From the NCBI RefSeq assembly GCF_014356525.2, contig NC_052505.1, positions 20,377,318-20,441,317 on the forward strand: 64,000 nt of DNA. Direction: 5' to 3'. The stretch is from Nilaparvata lugens (taxonomy: Eukaryota; Arthropoda; Insecta; Hemiptera; Delphacidae). Below, piece by piece: positions 34,596 to 44,561 of this stretch (within the stretch, counting starts at the first letter, position 1; the number at the start of each line of letters is the position of its first letter). Both the position numbers and the translations under genes were made by a program. Below the pieces are notes generated by a model. That model worked only from the letters and a program-made list of their open reading frames with translations, was not told the origin of the DNA and did no database searches.

Positions 34596-35344
34596 TCTAC
34601 TGTATAAAAGCGAAATGGCACTCCCTCACTGACTGACTGACTGACTCACTCACTCACTCGCAGAACTAAAAATCTACCGGACCAAAAACGTTCAAATTTG
34701 GTAGGTATGCTCAGTTGGCCCTTTAGAGGCGCACTAAGAAATCTTTTGGCGATATTTTAACTCTAAGGGTGGTTTTCAAAGGTTTAAAGTTCTTTCAACA
34801 TGTATATTCTTCTTATTCCAATATATTAAAATTATAATTGAAATGTCCATACCATATGTTAATATAGAACTATAATCTAGAGAGAGTACCTCTGCGAAAC
34901 AGTTGTTCTGGTAACTAAATTAAAAATTTTGTCAGGTTGGCATTAAGTTGAGTTGACTTTATGTTGGCACCAAGTTGAAGATTGAAATGCATTCATCCAG
35001 GACCTCCTAAATACCAATTTATCCAATTAGCCAAAATTAGCGTCTTCTCAGCTTTTCTGCGTTTCCTCACTTTTTTCAATAATTGATGGAAATATATTAA
35101 ATTCAGTACACAGGTTTAGCTGAGGTGGAAGAATTTTGTTCGCCAAAGATACGCCGATATAGTAACAGGTGTTTTTCGAGATCAAATTGACAAAATACAT
35201 TCAAATACGGTACTGAGGTTCCGATGAGGTCTACATGCAGGCGAGCGAAGCGAGCCCGCTGATCTCATTTTTGGACGATCCAGTCGAGGCTAGACGGCCC
35301 CCTGGCTAGACGGATATGGCGAGCGAAGCGAGCCTGACGGCTAG
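34596..35344 (+). mobile_element. Helitron family E, copy E2
   Basis: Starts TCTACTGTATAAAAGCGAAA right after A, with a GACT/CACT microsatellite at 34627-34661 and CTAAAAATCTACCGGACC. Ends CGAGCGAAGCGAGCCTGACGGCTAG right before T. An AGCC-TGAC-GGCT hairpin lies at the end. 5' TC, 3' CTAG and insertion between A and T are the defining Helitron marks. Non-coding, 749 bp, inserted in a retrotransposon's 3' region. Confidence 0.92.
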
Positions 35345-35744
35345 TTGTTTATATGTGTGACTTGTGTTAGATAGCATAAATATTTGTGTCGTAGCACCAT
35401 ACGCTTAATAAATAAATTGTAGAAATTTCCATGCTCAATCTTTTCGACTTGAAATTTCTCTTTTAAATTGTCCCTGAAGTCCGATGATTGGAAATCTAAA
35501 ATCAAACTTTGCATAGGTGCTCCTGAAATGTTTACTGATATATAGGACTCGTGGCAGTTGATAGAGTATATCGATGACTATTTTAGGTATAAATTCAATC
35601 AAAATCGTTGGAGCCGTTTTTGAAAAAATCATGAAAAACCATGTTTTTGAATTTAGAAATTGGGGTACCTTAATTATTATAGAAAGCAATACTTTCCTAT
35701 GGTAATAGAGCAATGAGAGTAATAGGTGCAAGGAGTACTGATCC

Positions 35745-36174
35745 CGACGAACTAAGACCCTCCCTATCAGACGTTAAGATAGGTCTCGACAGCCGGATCA
35801 ACACCAGACATCGGTCATGTGACCATGAAGTCCAGGTTTGGTATGTTGGTAGTCAGAACGCCAGAGCGTCTTCCCACAACACAGCTATATAATTAGTAGA
35901 GCTATTTTAGTATGGATAGCTATACTAGCTACACTATTATAGTATACAGTAATACTGGCGGCATTGTAACAGTTTTATAGCCGGTTGATGGCCGGTCTGT
36001 TGAAAAGAGTGGGGCAACACAGTCAAGCGATAGTCGAACGCGGCAATGACGCCAGTCACTAGTCTGTAGTCTCTAGTACCACACGACAACCCGTGACCCG
36101 CGGAGGTCTCCTGTGTACTCAGCTGTGCCAAGCAGCTGTAGTTCGTGCTCAGCTGTTCAGCTGTAGTCCGTGCA
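35745..36174 (+). promoter_or_regulatory. ALP: Promoter and 5' UTR region of alkaline phosphatase gene
   Basis: Non-repetitive sequence directly upstream of the first coding exon. TATA-like CTATATAAT lies at 35885 and TTTTATAG at 35973. In-frame stops upstream (TAG at 36139-36141) support ATG 36175 as the start. Four CAGCTG E-boxes lie within 55 bases of it (36120, 36133, 36150, 36158). Short upstream ATGs exist at 35988 and 36046. The transcription start is not determined. Confidence 0.4.
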
Positions 36175-36268
36175 ATGCTCGCCTTCAGCCCGCTTATAAT
36201 CGCTGTGTGCCTTCTATCTTCCTTGACACTGCTTCAACAATTGCCGGAAACTAGATGTACTCCACTGG
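36175..36268 (+). CDS. ALP: Alkaline phosphatase exon 1: signal peptide
   Basis: The first coding exon of the only host gene recognised here. It encodes MLAFSPLIIAVCLLSSLTLL followed by QQLPETRCTPL. This is a hydrophobic stretch of about 18 residues with a likely cleavage region near TRC or its neighbours, so the product enters the secretory pathway. The exon ends CTGG|GTAAGT, leaving one base of a Gly codon (phase 1). That base joins exon 2's GT exactly. The link to exon 2 over a 20.6-kb intron rests on matching phase, a consensus donor, strand, and the need of this family for a signal peptide. An alternative first exon inside the intron cannot be excluded. Confidence 0.75.
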
Positions 36269-36309
36269 GTAAGTTTGTTATCAAGCGTTCTTTACACTAG
36301 TAAGTTACA
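36269..36309 (+). other. Start of intron 1 (36269-56903)
   Basis: Donor GTAAGT at 36269; acceptor TCTTTTTCCAG at 56893-56903. The 20.6-kb intron holds A4, B5, T2, the CR1-like element, A5, F3, I2, P1, J2, N2, C5, T3, C6, M and P2, each listed separately. Confidence 0.7.
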
Positions 36310-36954
36310 CCATAGAGAAAAGGTAACATAAAAAATATCCCATGGTATAGGTCGTTTATTGACCGAGCGAAATGAGGTCTAAGATTCATGTCGACGGTTT
36401 GGCATTTCTCTTGATGTTTAAATGTTTATATGTTGCGCATTTACGGCGAAACGCGGTAATAGATTTTCATGAGATTTGACAGGTATGTTCCTTTTTTAAT
36501 TGCGCGTCGACGTATATACAAGGTTTTTGGAAATTTTGCATTTCAAGGATAATATAAAAGGAAAAAGGAGCCTCCTCCGCCAATATTAGAGTAAAAATCA
36601 GACTGTAGAATTATTATCCATCATAAATCAGCTGTCAAGTGATTACACAGATGTGTGGAGAAGCCAGTCTATTGCTGTATTTCCATAACGTCTATAGTTT
36701 CAATCAGGTACTTGTAGATGAGAATACTGTGTGAGGTCTACTATTGACAGAACTACTAGTATTTCAAATTTCAACTTTTTTGTCAACTCATGCCGACTAC
36801 TGTCGACTACTGTCATAGCTATGCTACTGTCAATTATTATTACTGTTCTGCCGGGTGAGAGTGTAAGAACTATAACTGTTATAGGACTAAGGGCTTGAGT
36901 TAACAATGAACATTGGATCTTGAAGGCCTTTTACCATGGCCATATCTTCTTATA
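36310..36954. mobile_element. TIR element family A, copy A4, interrupted
   Basis: CATAGAGAAAAGG then ATATCCCATGGTATAGG on the left and TTTTACCATGGCCATATCTTC on the right. The middle resumes after B5 with CTCATGCCGACTACTGTCGAC and CCGGGTGAGAGTGTAAGAAC, shared with A5. It abuts T2 directly. Confidence 0.75.
36359..36759 (+). mobile_element. Helitron-like family B, copy B5, inside A4
   Basis: Starts TTGACCGAGCGAAATGAGG after A and ends GACAGAACTACTAG before T. The interior is nearly co-linear with B1 (AATGCGCAACATATA, inverted strand). Comparison with uninterrupted A5 (GTAATTTATG then CCAAATTTCAA) shows where it entered. Non-coding, 401 bp. Confidence 0.88.
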
Positions 36955-36983
36955 CTATAGTGAGATCAACGTTATGGCAGTGG

Positions 36984-37264
36984 ATTAGATTAGATTTCTT
37001 TATTTAAGTATGTTACAATATTTATTGGCTTATACACTAATTTCCATTAAATGACGATAATGCTAGTTATTCAACGAATTTCACAAAGTATAAATAATTA
37101 ATCGATGAGAATAAATATGTAAATGCAATTAGAATAACGATAATATAATAAAGTGATGTAACTTCATAAATCGGCGGTGTTTCAACAAATAATTGACGAT
37201 TCTTTTAGAAGGATATAAAATATCCTTCCCATTAACACACGACCGGGGGAAGATAGGAGGAAAA
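36984..37264 (-). mobile_element. Retroposon end K, copy K2, inside T2
   Basis: A GATTAGATTAGATTT run at the left is a minus-strand tail. Text CTTCATAAATCGGCGGTGTTTC with AACAA near 37165-37194 matches K1 at 62098-62124. T3 shows the uninterrupted sequence GGCAGTGG then AGGAAGATAT. Non-coding. Confidence 0.7.
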
Positions 37265-37733
37265 TGGAGGAAGATATGAGAACAACGTTGCCGATCCTCT
37301 GTCTTGTAAATGCCTTCTATAGACGGTAGCTGATACAGGTTTATTGATAATAATTCGTTTATAATAATTCGTTTATTTCACTGCATTTTTACAATAATTC
37401 GTAATACAAATACATACATTAAACATAATGGTTGAACATTACAATTGGTAATACAAATAATACATACCTTAAGCATAATAATTGCACATAGATAATAATA
37501 TTAAGCATGTAACAGAAAAAACCACAGTGCATCCCTCTTTAGGCTAAACCTGTGTTGAGGGATGTCTCGCTCTCTAGTTGAGTCAACTTAATTATAATAC
37601 AATAACAATTTTGAGGTATCAAACAATAAAGTAAATTTTATACAATAATCAGTGTGCTTTTCACAAGATGGGATTATGAATCTTTAACAATAAATTACAT
37701 TTGAATGGAGACAGCAAAAAAATGTAAATAATA

Positions 37734-38540
37734 TTACACCTGTATTAAACGTTTTTCTTCATAGAAGCGATTAAGTCTATTCTTAAACAAATTGTAACTG
37801 GGTGCATCTGATATATCTGATTGCAGTTTATTGAAAAGTCGTGGTCCCTTAGCAAAAGCATGTAAGGAGGCCACTCTACTTCTTGTAAAGGGTTCTTTTA
37901 ATTTATTAGCAAGATTTCGACGAGTGGAATATACATGTTCATCCATAACTGGAAACTCTGAACGTCTTAAATACACAAACTTCAAAAGATTTATTTCAAA
38001 TAGGGTATCAACACTAAAAACGCCAAATTCTCTATACAATACTTCGGTTGGATATCTTATGGGTCTCTTTAAACATATTTCTATTATTCTTTTATAAAGA
38101 ATTATGAGAGGTTGCAAAATTGAACTCCCACAACTTCCCCAGGATACAATACCATAGCAGATAATTGACTGTATCAGTGCCAAGAATACCATTCTTAATT
38201 GATAGATAGGAAGGACATTCCTTAATTGAACGAATTTATAAATTAATTTTCTAAGTTTTGAACAGATGTATGAAATGTGCGAGCTCCACCGTAAATGTAC
38301 ATCCAATACTACACCTAAATATTTTATTTCATTTTCTTTCTCTAATGTAGGACATCCACAGCTGTAGTATGGACTGGCACAATTTATATTATGTGATACT
38401 AGTTTACAGTCAGTATTATCGGGAGGCAATCCAGAGGACGACAATGAAAAGGGAAGAAATCTAGTTTTTTGTATATTCAAATGTAGGAGACTATTCTTTA
38501 ACCAGGACTTGATAACATCAAAGCATTTATTAGCTCTCTG
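37734..38540 (-). pseudogene. RT thumb and C-terminal part of the CR1-like ORF2
   Basis: The minus-strand frame includes NIQKTRFLPFS, IKYLGVVLDVHLRWSSHIS and YGIVSWGS, the fingers-to-thumb pattern of non-LTR RTs (the YLG motif follows the catalytic FADD). It ends near FYEEKRLIQV, about the natural C-terminus. It is separated from the upstream RT frame by a frameshift at a run of six C (38561-38566, + strand). Expressed alone it would lack the catalytic residues. Confidence 0.9.
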
Positions 38541-39290
38541 GAAGGTGATTGGCCAAGTTTCCCCCCAAAACTATAGCAACTGTGTCATCCGCAAAAGAGT
38601 ACAAGGAGCAATTCCCTAGATTTATATTTAATAAATCATTTATGTATATTAAGAACAAAACTGGCCCAAGCACTGTTCCTTGTGGAACTCCAATATTCAC
38701 ATTTAATAGTCCACTTGTCTTTTTATCAAGCCTACCTTTTTGTCTTCTACAATTTAAATATGACTCATATTTAATTGCTTCCATTTTATCCATTAGAATT
38801 CTATGGTCAACTGTGTCAAATGCTTTTTGTAAATCCAGAAATATTCCTAAGCATTTGTCCCCATTATCTAATTTGCTCAAAATTTCTCTTGTTACTCTAA
38901 AAATTGCATCGGATGTACTCATACCTTTTCGAAATCCATATTGATTACTGAACAAAATGTTGTGTTTTTCCAAATAGGATACCAGCCTCGACTTTACACA
39001 CTTTTCAATTACTTTGGATATACTTGAGAGTAGGGAGATAGGACGATAGTTACCAAGTTCAGTCCTACTACCACCCTTATAGAGAGGAATAACTGTAGCT
39101 ATTTTCATTTCATCTGGAAAATACCCCTGTTGGAAGCAAAGATTTATAATATGCTTCAACGGGTCACATATTGCTGAAGAATTTTCTATCAGACATTTTG
39201 AATAGATTCCATCTACTCCCGGAGCAGTACCTTTTTTAAGCCCCAATATGTTATTTCTCACCTCACAGGCCGTAGCTGGATAAAAGAAAA
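38530..39290 (-). pseudogene. RT palm of the CR1-like ORF2
   Basis: The minus-strand frame shows KKGTAPGVDGI, NYRPISLLSSISKVIEKCV, GFRKGMSTSDAI, DLQKAFDTVDH, GVPQGTVLGPVLFLIYINDL and the catalytic FADDT. These are the ordered RT motifs 0-5 of non-LTR elements. Upstream of 39261 the frame continues with YPATACEVRNN and then loses similarity at the deletion junction near 39295-39360. The 3' edge is the homopolymer frameshift. Nearly intact, so the copy is fairly young. Confidence 0.92.
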
Positions 39291-39358
39291 ACGACCTACA
39301 AAATGATCTATCGACCTTATACTGGATATGATTTGAATTTGAACCTGTCTCTTTGACC

Positions 39359-39757
39359 CTATTCGAAATTTTCTTTGAATGTGGGTGACAGTTCAGAACT
39401 TATTATTTCTTTAACTACACGTCCAATAGCCTGTATATCCAACACAGAAAGCGATTGTTTGTTATCGGCATTGCCGGCAGTAGACAATGCTTGCACTGAT
39501 AACGCCGCACTATCTGTTGACGCTGCACTATCCGACGACCCAACCGAGCCTGTCTTACAGGCAATGCACTTCCACTTCGCTCTATTATCAACCGACATTT
39601 TTCTAAAATTCGATTCTTTAATCAGTTGACACAAAAAATGACATTTTGTGCCACAAGATTTACATGTTATAAAATCCTGCTCTGGAACATCCGAATTACA
39701 CTTCGAACAAATCATTATTGACCCGACAAAACTGATAACAAATAGAGCGCACAGCAC
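39359..39757 (-). pseudogene. PHD-finger ORF1 remnant of the CR1-like element
   Basis: The minus-strand frame has MICSKCNSDVPEQDFITCKS then CGTKCHFLCQ and KWKCIAC. This Cys-x2-Cys ... Cys-x2-Cys ... His-x2-Cys ... Cys-x2-Cys spacing is of PHD/RING type, as found in ORF1 of several CR1/L2-group elements. A Ser/Ala/Asp-rich linker follows (SSDSAASTDSAAL). The natural start is probably MICSKC rather than the upstream Met. ORF1 is cut short by the internal deletion. Confidence 0.8.
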
Positions 39758-40055
39758 ACGATGTTTACTCCTCGAAGTCTAGAGGCGAACTGATGTAATA
39801 TCAACTGTTCATTCTCGTTTAAAATAATCAATTATATTTTATTAAGCAATAAATTTTAGTTTTCAATAATGAATTTACATAATTAAGATGAAATATTATG
39901 TTAATTAATTATAAACTCTATATTGTCAATAGACGATCTGGCATCAGAGCAGAGCGAGAAAGAGATAGCGCTATCCACTTTGTTGAATGAAAGACAAGGA
40001 TAGTAATACCATCGCTAATCAAACACTGTCATTATAACGTGCACCTCAGTATAGT

Positions 40056-40325
40056 AAGTTACAGCATGGAGGGAAGATTGCATAGAAAGATATCATATGG
40101 CATAGGTAATTTATGTTCCAAATTTCAAGCCGATTTTTGTTAACTCATGCCGATAACTGTCGACTATTGTCAGTTACTACTGTGGTGCCGGGTGAGTGTG
40201 TAAGAGTGCCGGGCAAGAGTGTAACTGTTAGTATAGGACTATGGGCTTGAGTTAAAATTGAAAATTGGAACATGAAGACCATAAACCATGGGATATATTT
40301 TTATGCTATTAGTTCTTTTTCGTGA
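40056..40325. mobile_element. TIR element family A, copy A5
   Basis: GTAAGTTACAGCATGGAGG then GATATCATATGGCATAGG on the left and CATAAACCATGGGATATAT on the right. Same orientation and left flank (AGTAAGTTACA) as A4. The inner text CTCATGCCGATAACTGTCGAC matches A4. Uninterrupted, so it serves as the empty-site reference for B5. Confidence 0.75.
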
Positions 40326-40548
40326 AGTTACAATGTGACACTGCATGGTGGTCTCTCACTCGGCTGAAAATTAACTAAGAAACTGGATGACAACAACTAT
40401 TGATGCTTGCAATGCTTCTGGTATAGCGGTATATTTCAAAGCTATTCCTCAGTAAAGAGACTAATCTAATGTCCGGCTTAACCAAGCTCAGTCAAGAAAT
40501 TTGAACATGGTCAAATCAGGTACGCTGTGCATCAAGTGAACTGAAACA

Positions 40549-40710
40549 TAGAGGTGCGTACAGACTTTCACTTTTCATCAGCTGTTGCAACGTTAATTAT
40601 ATCTGTATCTTACTATCTCTGTACAAATACAGATATAATAAGCATTATCGGCTGATTAAAAACGAAAATCACGTGTTCGTAGCACATAAGTCTGTAGGCA
40701 TCGGTTTATC
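40549..40710. mobile_element. TIR/MITE family F, copy F3
   Basis: AGAGGTGCGTACAGACTTTC at left and GTCTGTAGGCATC at right, with central inverted TCTGTATCTTACTATCTCTG / ACAAATACAGATATAA. About 160 bp. Non-coding. Confidence 0.7.
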
Positions 40711-40732
40711 ATACCTATAGCCCCTTCATCTA

Positions 40733-40918
40733 TAGCCCTATTACACACACATCGATTTTTGTTTGTACGATATTTTGCCGTCCTTATAAATTCTATTAGA
40801 TTAAATGGAACTTGAAAAACAACATCTGTTTGAAATCATCTGTTTAATCTAATAGAATTCATAAGGACGGCAAAATACCGTACGAGCAAAAATCGATGTG
40901 TGTGTGCAGGGCTTAAGG
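40733..40918. mobile_element. MITE family I, copy I2
   Basis: AGCCCT..ACACACACATCGATTTTTG at left mirrored by CAAAAATCGATGTGTGTG and CAGGGCT at right. The long arms (TATTTTGCCGTCCTTAT, TCTATTAGATTAAA) are nearly perfect inverted repeats. Better preserved than I1. Confidence 0.85.
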
Positions 40919-41937
40919 CGATAGTCACAATAGATAATTTCTAGTGTACACTTGATACTTGAAAATCGTACCCAGTTTGAGCATGTTCAAATGTTTTGAC
41001 CGAGCTAGTTTAAACTGGACGTAAGACTTTATATCCATACCATGGCAATCTCATTTCCACATATTCATCCTAGGATAATAAAAGCCAATAATTGTTTCAT
41101 GTTGGAGCCGATTGTTGAAGAAACAATTTTTTGGCTCAGGCGATCGGTTTTTGAGTTCTAGTTCTGAAGTAAAACAAGTTCTGAAAGTGAAGTGATGTAC
41201 CAGAGCCCCAACGTTAGTAGACAGTCTACTAACTTTGCCAGAGCCCTAGTAGGAATAGAGTTATTTCTAATAATATGATTGTGGATTATATTCTTTCATA
41301 AGAATGGGAACGAATGACAATGGAGTTATTTGAATCGACAGCCATTGTAGACGTTGATTTGAATCAATATTGCTAAGTCAACAAGTTGTGAAGTCAATAT
41401 TGAGTTGTTGCTTCGCTTGATACATAATTCGAAAGACCAGGTATGATGAACATTGATATAATGCATCTGACGATGGATTATTGATTATTCCGAGTCCTCA
41501 ATCTCATTGATAGGTCCGAAAATGTTTTTAAGAATTGAGAGTAACTTAGGGATAATGGTTTATGCTCAAAATAGTATTGTAGGCTAAGAGAAACATAAAT
41601 GAGAAAATAGCTTTTGGGGAGCAAATGTACACTTACTGTGGTAACTCAGAAGACTTTTCTTCTTCTGACAAATTTAATCATGGAAAACGAAGGTTAGCTT
41701 AATAAATTATTGAAAAATCCATCGATATATGATTGAAGATTGATATAGACCTCTGGTGTATACAAAGATTTTCCATTCCCTACTGATAATCAAAGTAGTA
41801 TCAACTCACCTTCTTCATACAGCCTATCCTAAATATAAGACTGCCTACAACAATAGTTGTGAATATTATAATATCGTAAATTAGATTTCAGTACTTTTTT
41901 TGTAGTTGAGAAGTTGATATTGTGATAATCATTCACA
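40919..41937. other. No gene seen (intron 1)
   Basis: About 1 kb of unique sequence with no supported feature. Confidence 0.5.
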
Positions 41938-42268
41938 TTGAATGAAAAAGACTAAGAAATTGTAAAAAACACACAGACTTATTGATACTTAGAGAGACCG
42001 GTTTCGGTTATTACACCATTGTCAATCTCTGATGAACTCAATCAGACATTGATATATATTGGTGAACTCTGAAGTTCATCTCTATCAATCTCTGATCTCC
42101 GATGAACTCAATCAGAGATTGATATATATTGATGAACTCTGAAGTTCATCTCTATCAATCTTTGATTGAGTTCATCAGAGATTGACAATGGTGTAATAAC
42201 CAAAACCGGTCTTTCTAAGTATCAATAAATCTGTGGTTTTTGACAATTTCTTAGTCTCTTTCATTCAA
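41938..42268. mobile_element. Foldback element P1 with internal tandem repeats
   Basis: Left arm TGAATGAAAAAGACTAAGAA ... AGACCGGTTTCGGTTATTAC ... CACCATTGTCAATCTCTGAT. The right arm is its complement, 42155-42268. The spacer has two copies of a 70-bp unit starting GATGAACTCAATCAG (42031 and 42101), itself containing the small inversion GAACTCTGAAGTTC. Non-coding. Confidence 0.85.
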
Positions 42269-43440
42269 GATTTCAGTTTATTGAGAAATAATGAATTCAT
42301 TTAGAAAAATGCAATTTCTTGATCAATTTATTAACAATTTTTCAACAGAAATACAAGTAAACTGTATTGGTTGAAAAATGAAAAGTCTCACAAAAGTAAA
42401 TAAAATTTATAAATTCTAGCGTTCCAGAAAATCCAAGTATGCTACCTTCATTCTTATATTTTGAGAAAGTTACTTATAATTGAGTCACTAGAAATGAGAG
42501 ATGAATAAATTGTGAATTGTGTATCAGACGTGAATACTACAAGACAATTTGGATGGATTGGTGCTAGAAATAATAATATATATTCCTCTACAGTATCGAA
42601 TTTAGAGTTCATTAACTGCGCCTTATTGAACATTATCTATTGTTTTGAGTAGTTGACTCCTATTATTTTCAATATGAATAATTATTTCGTCCATTGTACT
42701 GTTAAAAAGACGTATTCTTGATTTATGGGAATGAATGGTCTAAGTACATCAATTAGTTAAAAGAAACTCCTGTTGTGAAATTGATGTCAAGAGTCAGCTT
42801 TTATGTATATTTTCAATTCGGCTCGTAGATAAATAAGTTTGTCAAGAAATAATTGAAAAAGTGTTATTTATGGACAATTAGCAAGAAATACCTGCCATCA
42901 CAGGGTGTTTAGTGATTACATCCATAATGATATGAATCCATGATAATGAATGATATCCGTAACATCGTTATCAATCATGGGCCAAGGAATAAGCTCTCGT
43001 CAATCCTCGAATACTTTTCGACAATTTTTTTACCTTGATTTTACCTTTACGATGTTTTACCTTGGCAAATGGGAATGTAGATGATAATATTTACTGTATA
43101 ATAAAGCCTTCGAAAAGGGAACTTCCCGATTCCTCATTCATCAGGACTGTTAAAGTCCTTCATGAAGACTTTCAAGCACGATTCAAGTCCGTTGTGATGA
43201 AGACTGACGGGTACTTACAGTAGTAGTGAAGATATAATAGGATGTTTCCGTCTATTGAAAAGACCTTGCTATTGTGGTAAACATTGTATAAAAATAACGT
43301 GGCTTATTCAACAAGTGGAGTACAGACGTTGGACATTGTCTTCACATTCTGTGGGACAGTTCATACTCTCCAGGAATAATATCAAACAAAGGATAAATTC
43401 TACACGAAACAGAATTGACCGACCTTCAAAGTTCTATTCA
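42269..43440. other. No gene seen (intron 1)
   Basis: Unique AT-rich sequence. A 62-residue frame at 43035-43223 has no recognised motif. Confidence 0.45.
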
Positions 43441-43700
43441 ACACATCTTCTTGAATCTTCAACACATTTCCAAATCAGTAACTCATCTTCAAATCAGCAA
43501 CACATCTTCAAATCAGCAACATTATCTACATATCAACAACACATCTTCAAATCAGCAACACATCTTCAAATCAGCAACACATCTTTAAATCAGTAGCACT
43601 TCTTCAAATCAGCAACATATCTACAAATCAGCAACACATCTTCAAATCAGCAACACATCTTCAAATCAGCAACACATTTCCCAATCATCAACACATCTTC
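43441..43700 (+). repeat. 19-bp minisatellite
   Basis: The unit CTTCAAATCAGCAACACAT repeats with variants about twelve times. Because 19 is not a multiple of three, the open frame crossing it (43255-43596) shows frame-shifting, non-homologous repeats. This argues against a protein. Confidence 0.9.
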
Positions 43701-44560
43701 TTGAATCTCAAATTAGAAGTCATTCAAAGTTCAGTAGAAATTTGATCCTTGGAATGATTTTTTTTAAATTGGAGAACTACAAGACCTAACCTCTTTCTGA
43801 CTATGTGTAACCTTATCTGAACTTGGGAGAGGAATAGCAAAAGTTCACCTTATTCTTCTTTTTCCTATCATTTCAATAATTATTTTAACATTTAAATTCG
43901 GGAGAGAAAAAGCACAAGTTCTCTCTATTTTTCTTCATCCTATAATATTTTTATTATTTGAGAATTGTGAGTATGAAGAATGAAAAAAAAATAGTACGAC
44001 TGTCATACATTGATAGCTATTTCCTTTTCACAATGATGGAAGTGAAGTTTATGATATCCTATCATAATAGCTTGATAATAACATTCTCGTGACAGCGAAT
44101 ATCTCTCAGGCTGTGATAACTGAATTATGAATATGAATTATTGATAAAAAAAAGCTGTCATCATGAAATATGATGCATTCAACAGCTCATGCGATTGACC
44201 TCTAACACAATCTCTAGATTAGAGAAATTGGCAGATTTTCAATTAAACTAGCACAATCAATGCAATCATTGTTGTCCAATGATGAAAAATTATTGTGAAT
44301 TGTTGTCTGATATATATCAAAATTCCACGGTTCACGACATTTCATCATTCAAACGACATCAAGTTCAAGTGAAGATTCTTTTATACCACCTAAGATAAGC
44401 TCTGTGGAGATGAGTTCAAAACTTACAAGGTAAGTGAGGAGAAAAAGGATTGCTTAGTTTTCCAATATTGTTGATGCGAATTATTTTTATTGATGGGAGA
44501 AACTGTCATTACCATTGAGTGAATTCATGCACATCCGTGCATAAAAGAAAGAGTTCGAAA
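43701..44560. other. No gene seen (intron 1)
   Basis: Unique sequence. Two similar GGGAGAG(G)AAT/AAAAGC stretches with CTATTCCTAT..AATTATTTT-like text at 43825-43945 suggest a short old duplication. Confidence 0.4.
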
Positions 44561-44561
44561 G

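Larger units (their letters stand above)
34253..35415 (+). mobile_element. Truncated non-LTR retrotransposon inserted in D4
   Basis: ATTGTAGAAA occurs at 34243-34252 and 35416-35425 as a target duplication. The body codes a C-terminal RT tail at the left. It then has a 3' untranslated region, interrupted by E2, and ends in AATAAATA at 35406-35414. Intact enough to orient (+), but 5' truncated. Confidence 0.8.
33991..35724 (+). mobile_element. Helitron-like family D, copy D4, interrupted by nested insertions
   Basis: The left part begins TCTGGTTTGGCACACTC after A's and aligns with D3 up to the text ATTGTAGAAA. The right part resumes at 35416 with the same ten bases and runs to a degraded 3' hairpin near 35690-35720. 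A 1163-bp insertion separates them. The 102-residue frame at 33804-34112 spans this edge and is not a gene. Confidence 0.85.
37349..39790 (-). mobile_element. CR1/L2/Daphne-like non-LTR retrotransposon, internally deleted
   Basis: Flanked by TGAT (37345-37348 and 39791-39794) within T2, where T3 shows the continuous sequence. On the minus strand the order is a PHD-type zinc finger frame, then RT, a post-RT region, a roughly 390-bp 3' UTR and an AATTATTATAAACG-type repeated tail at 37349-37378. The apurinic endonuclease domain expected between ORF1 and RT is missing. Non-autonomous and decayed. Confidence 0.88.
36955..40054. mobile_element. TIR element family T, copy T2, carrying two retroelements
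   Basis: The left end TATAGTGAGATCAACGTTATGG and right end CATTATAACGTGCACCTCAG with TATAG are the family ends. Core text resembles T3 in inverse orientation: GGAAGATAT, TTGCCGATCCT, CGGTAGCTGATACAGG, then AAAATAATCAATTATATTTT, CGATCTGGC and GAGATAGCGCTATCC. A short retroposon K2 and a 2.4-kb CR1-like element have expanded it to 3.1 kb. Confidence 0.85.

Noticed and set aside
36046..36069. Upstream in-frame ATG as the real start of alkaline phosphatase
   Set aside because: It meets a stop after seven codons, and another in-frame stop lies at 36139-36141; ATG 36175 gives a proper signal peptide.
38549..38944. 131-residue + strand frame
   Set aside because: Antisense shadow of the reverse transcriptase frame on the minus strand.
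43255..43596. Gln/Ser/Asn-rich repetitive protein
   Set aside because: Produced by a 19-bp minisatellite; unit length is not a multiple of three, so peptide repeats change frame.
43441..43700. CRISPR-like array
   Set aside because: The 19-bp units are contiguous with no unique spacers, and the organism is a eukaryote.
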